Of a stretch of 48,340 bases of DNA, positions 48,310 to 48,340 are shown one piece after another. The stretch is from Candidatus Peribacteria bacterium. Lineage in GTDB: Bacteria; Patescibacteriota; Gracilibacteria; Peribacterales; Peribacteraceae. Every line of letters starts with the position of its first letter. Within the stretch, counting starts at the first letter, position 1. Position numbers and translations under genes: made by a program. The stretch is taken from contig CALRCM010000004.1 of NCBI GenBank assembly GCA_943354555.1, positions 1 through 48,340 on the forward strand, in the 5' to 3' direction. The notes below the pieces were generated by a model. The model saw nothing but the letters and a program-made list of their open reading frames with translations. It did not search any database and was not told the origin of the DNA.

Positions 48310-48340
48310 ATGTTCTTCACCTACGTTATGAAAAATCCCA
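48310..48340 (+). CDS. Start of a second GIY-YIG gene (partial)
   Basis: The first ten codons (MFFTYVMKNP) are identical to those of the gene at 47921; the rest lies beyond the window. Whether this is a second gene or an assembly loop cannot be told. Confidence 0.5.
   Translation, partial: MFFTYVMKNP

Larger units (their letters stand above)
48212..48340 (+). repeat. 129-bp direct repeat, unit 2 (cut by window edge)
   Basis: It is identical to 47823-47951 up to the last base of the window. Confidence 0.9.

Noticed and set aside
1-48340. Circular replicon (contig end equal to start)
   Set aside because: The repeated right-edge sequence does not match the first bases of the window.
1-48340. 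UGA-recoded genetic code
   Set aside because: TGA terminates several conserved genes at the expected length (e.g. nitroreductase, the 533-aa membrane protein) and is not found inside conserved genes.

Overview
The window is a dense bacterial chromosome segment of roughly 50% GC with standard stop usage: TGA ends several genes, so the UGA-glycine code of Gracilibacteria/Absconditabacteria does not apply. The gene set suggests a Candidate Phyla Radiation bacterium, most likely the Peregrinibacteria/Peribacteria group. The pointers are a sigma-region-4/HARE-HTH fusion, a two-helix T4SS-pilin-like protein, a DUF11 surface protein with a PTG-like tail, a membrane-anchored solute-binding protein without a visible permease, and many short palindromic repeats. 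The taxonomic call is inference; no rRNA is present.

Layout. 1-4750: a WecA/MraY-type glycosyl-phosphate transferase running off the left edge, a truncated shikimate-dehydrogenase-like domain, pgk, a large single-pass membrane protein and a YdcF-like protein. 4740-6700: an AT-rich island with a tyrosine recombinase, a dif-like inverted repeat over its promoter, and two paralogous GIY-YIG proteins. 6800-7740: a 77-residue gene under a LexA-like operator, small ORFs and hairpin repeats. 7741-10423: the operon tyrS - membrane protein - msrB. 10650-15555: rluA-type synthase, nitroreductase, FecR-like surface protein, GspE/PilT ATPase. 15677-23711: a PBP2/FtsI transpeptidase, a giant tandem MutS-like protein, and glmS. 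23830-32729: rpsT, ruvX, the sigma4-HARE regulator, a lipoprotein, recA (two operators), dnaB, mraY, and the gapdh-fbp pair. 32768-41163: small hypotheticals, two GT4 glycosyltransferases, nadK, purA, prmC, rpsP-khpA, a pilin-like protein. 41202-47681: a DUF11 surface protein, tRNA-Val, secG, a peptide-binding protein, rplI, and a CNNM/CorC protein. 47736-48340: three 5' halves of a tRNA gene carrying palindromes, with a GIY-YIG gene in a 389-bp direct repeat that reaches the right edge.

How it works together: central glycolysis/gluconeogenesis (pgk, gapdh, fbp), peptidoglycan and envelope supply (glmS, mraY, the WecA-like enzyme, PBP, glycosyltransferases), surface display and pili (DUF11 and FecR proteins, GspE-like ATPase, pilin-like protein, SecG), DNA maintenance (recA, dnaB, ruvX, MutS-like, Xer) and translation (S16, S20, L9, TyrRS, PrmC).

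Most notable observations: (i) a single polypeptide with two MutS-type ATPase modules in exact 657-residue register; (ii) a shared 18-bp palindromic operator at recA and at a small unknown gene, probably an undescribed SOS box; (iii) a tRNA-half/palindrome/GIY-YIG repeat; (iv) an AT-rich zinc-ribbon insertion inside TyrRS; (v) about 24 genes whose start codon lies 5-9 nt after a -10 hexamer, which predicts widespread leaderless transcription and was used here to choose many starts.
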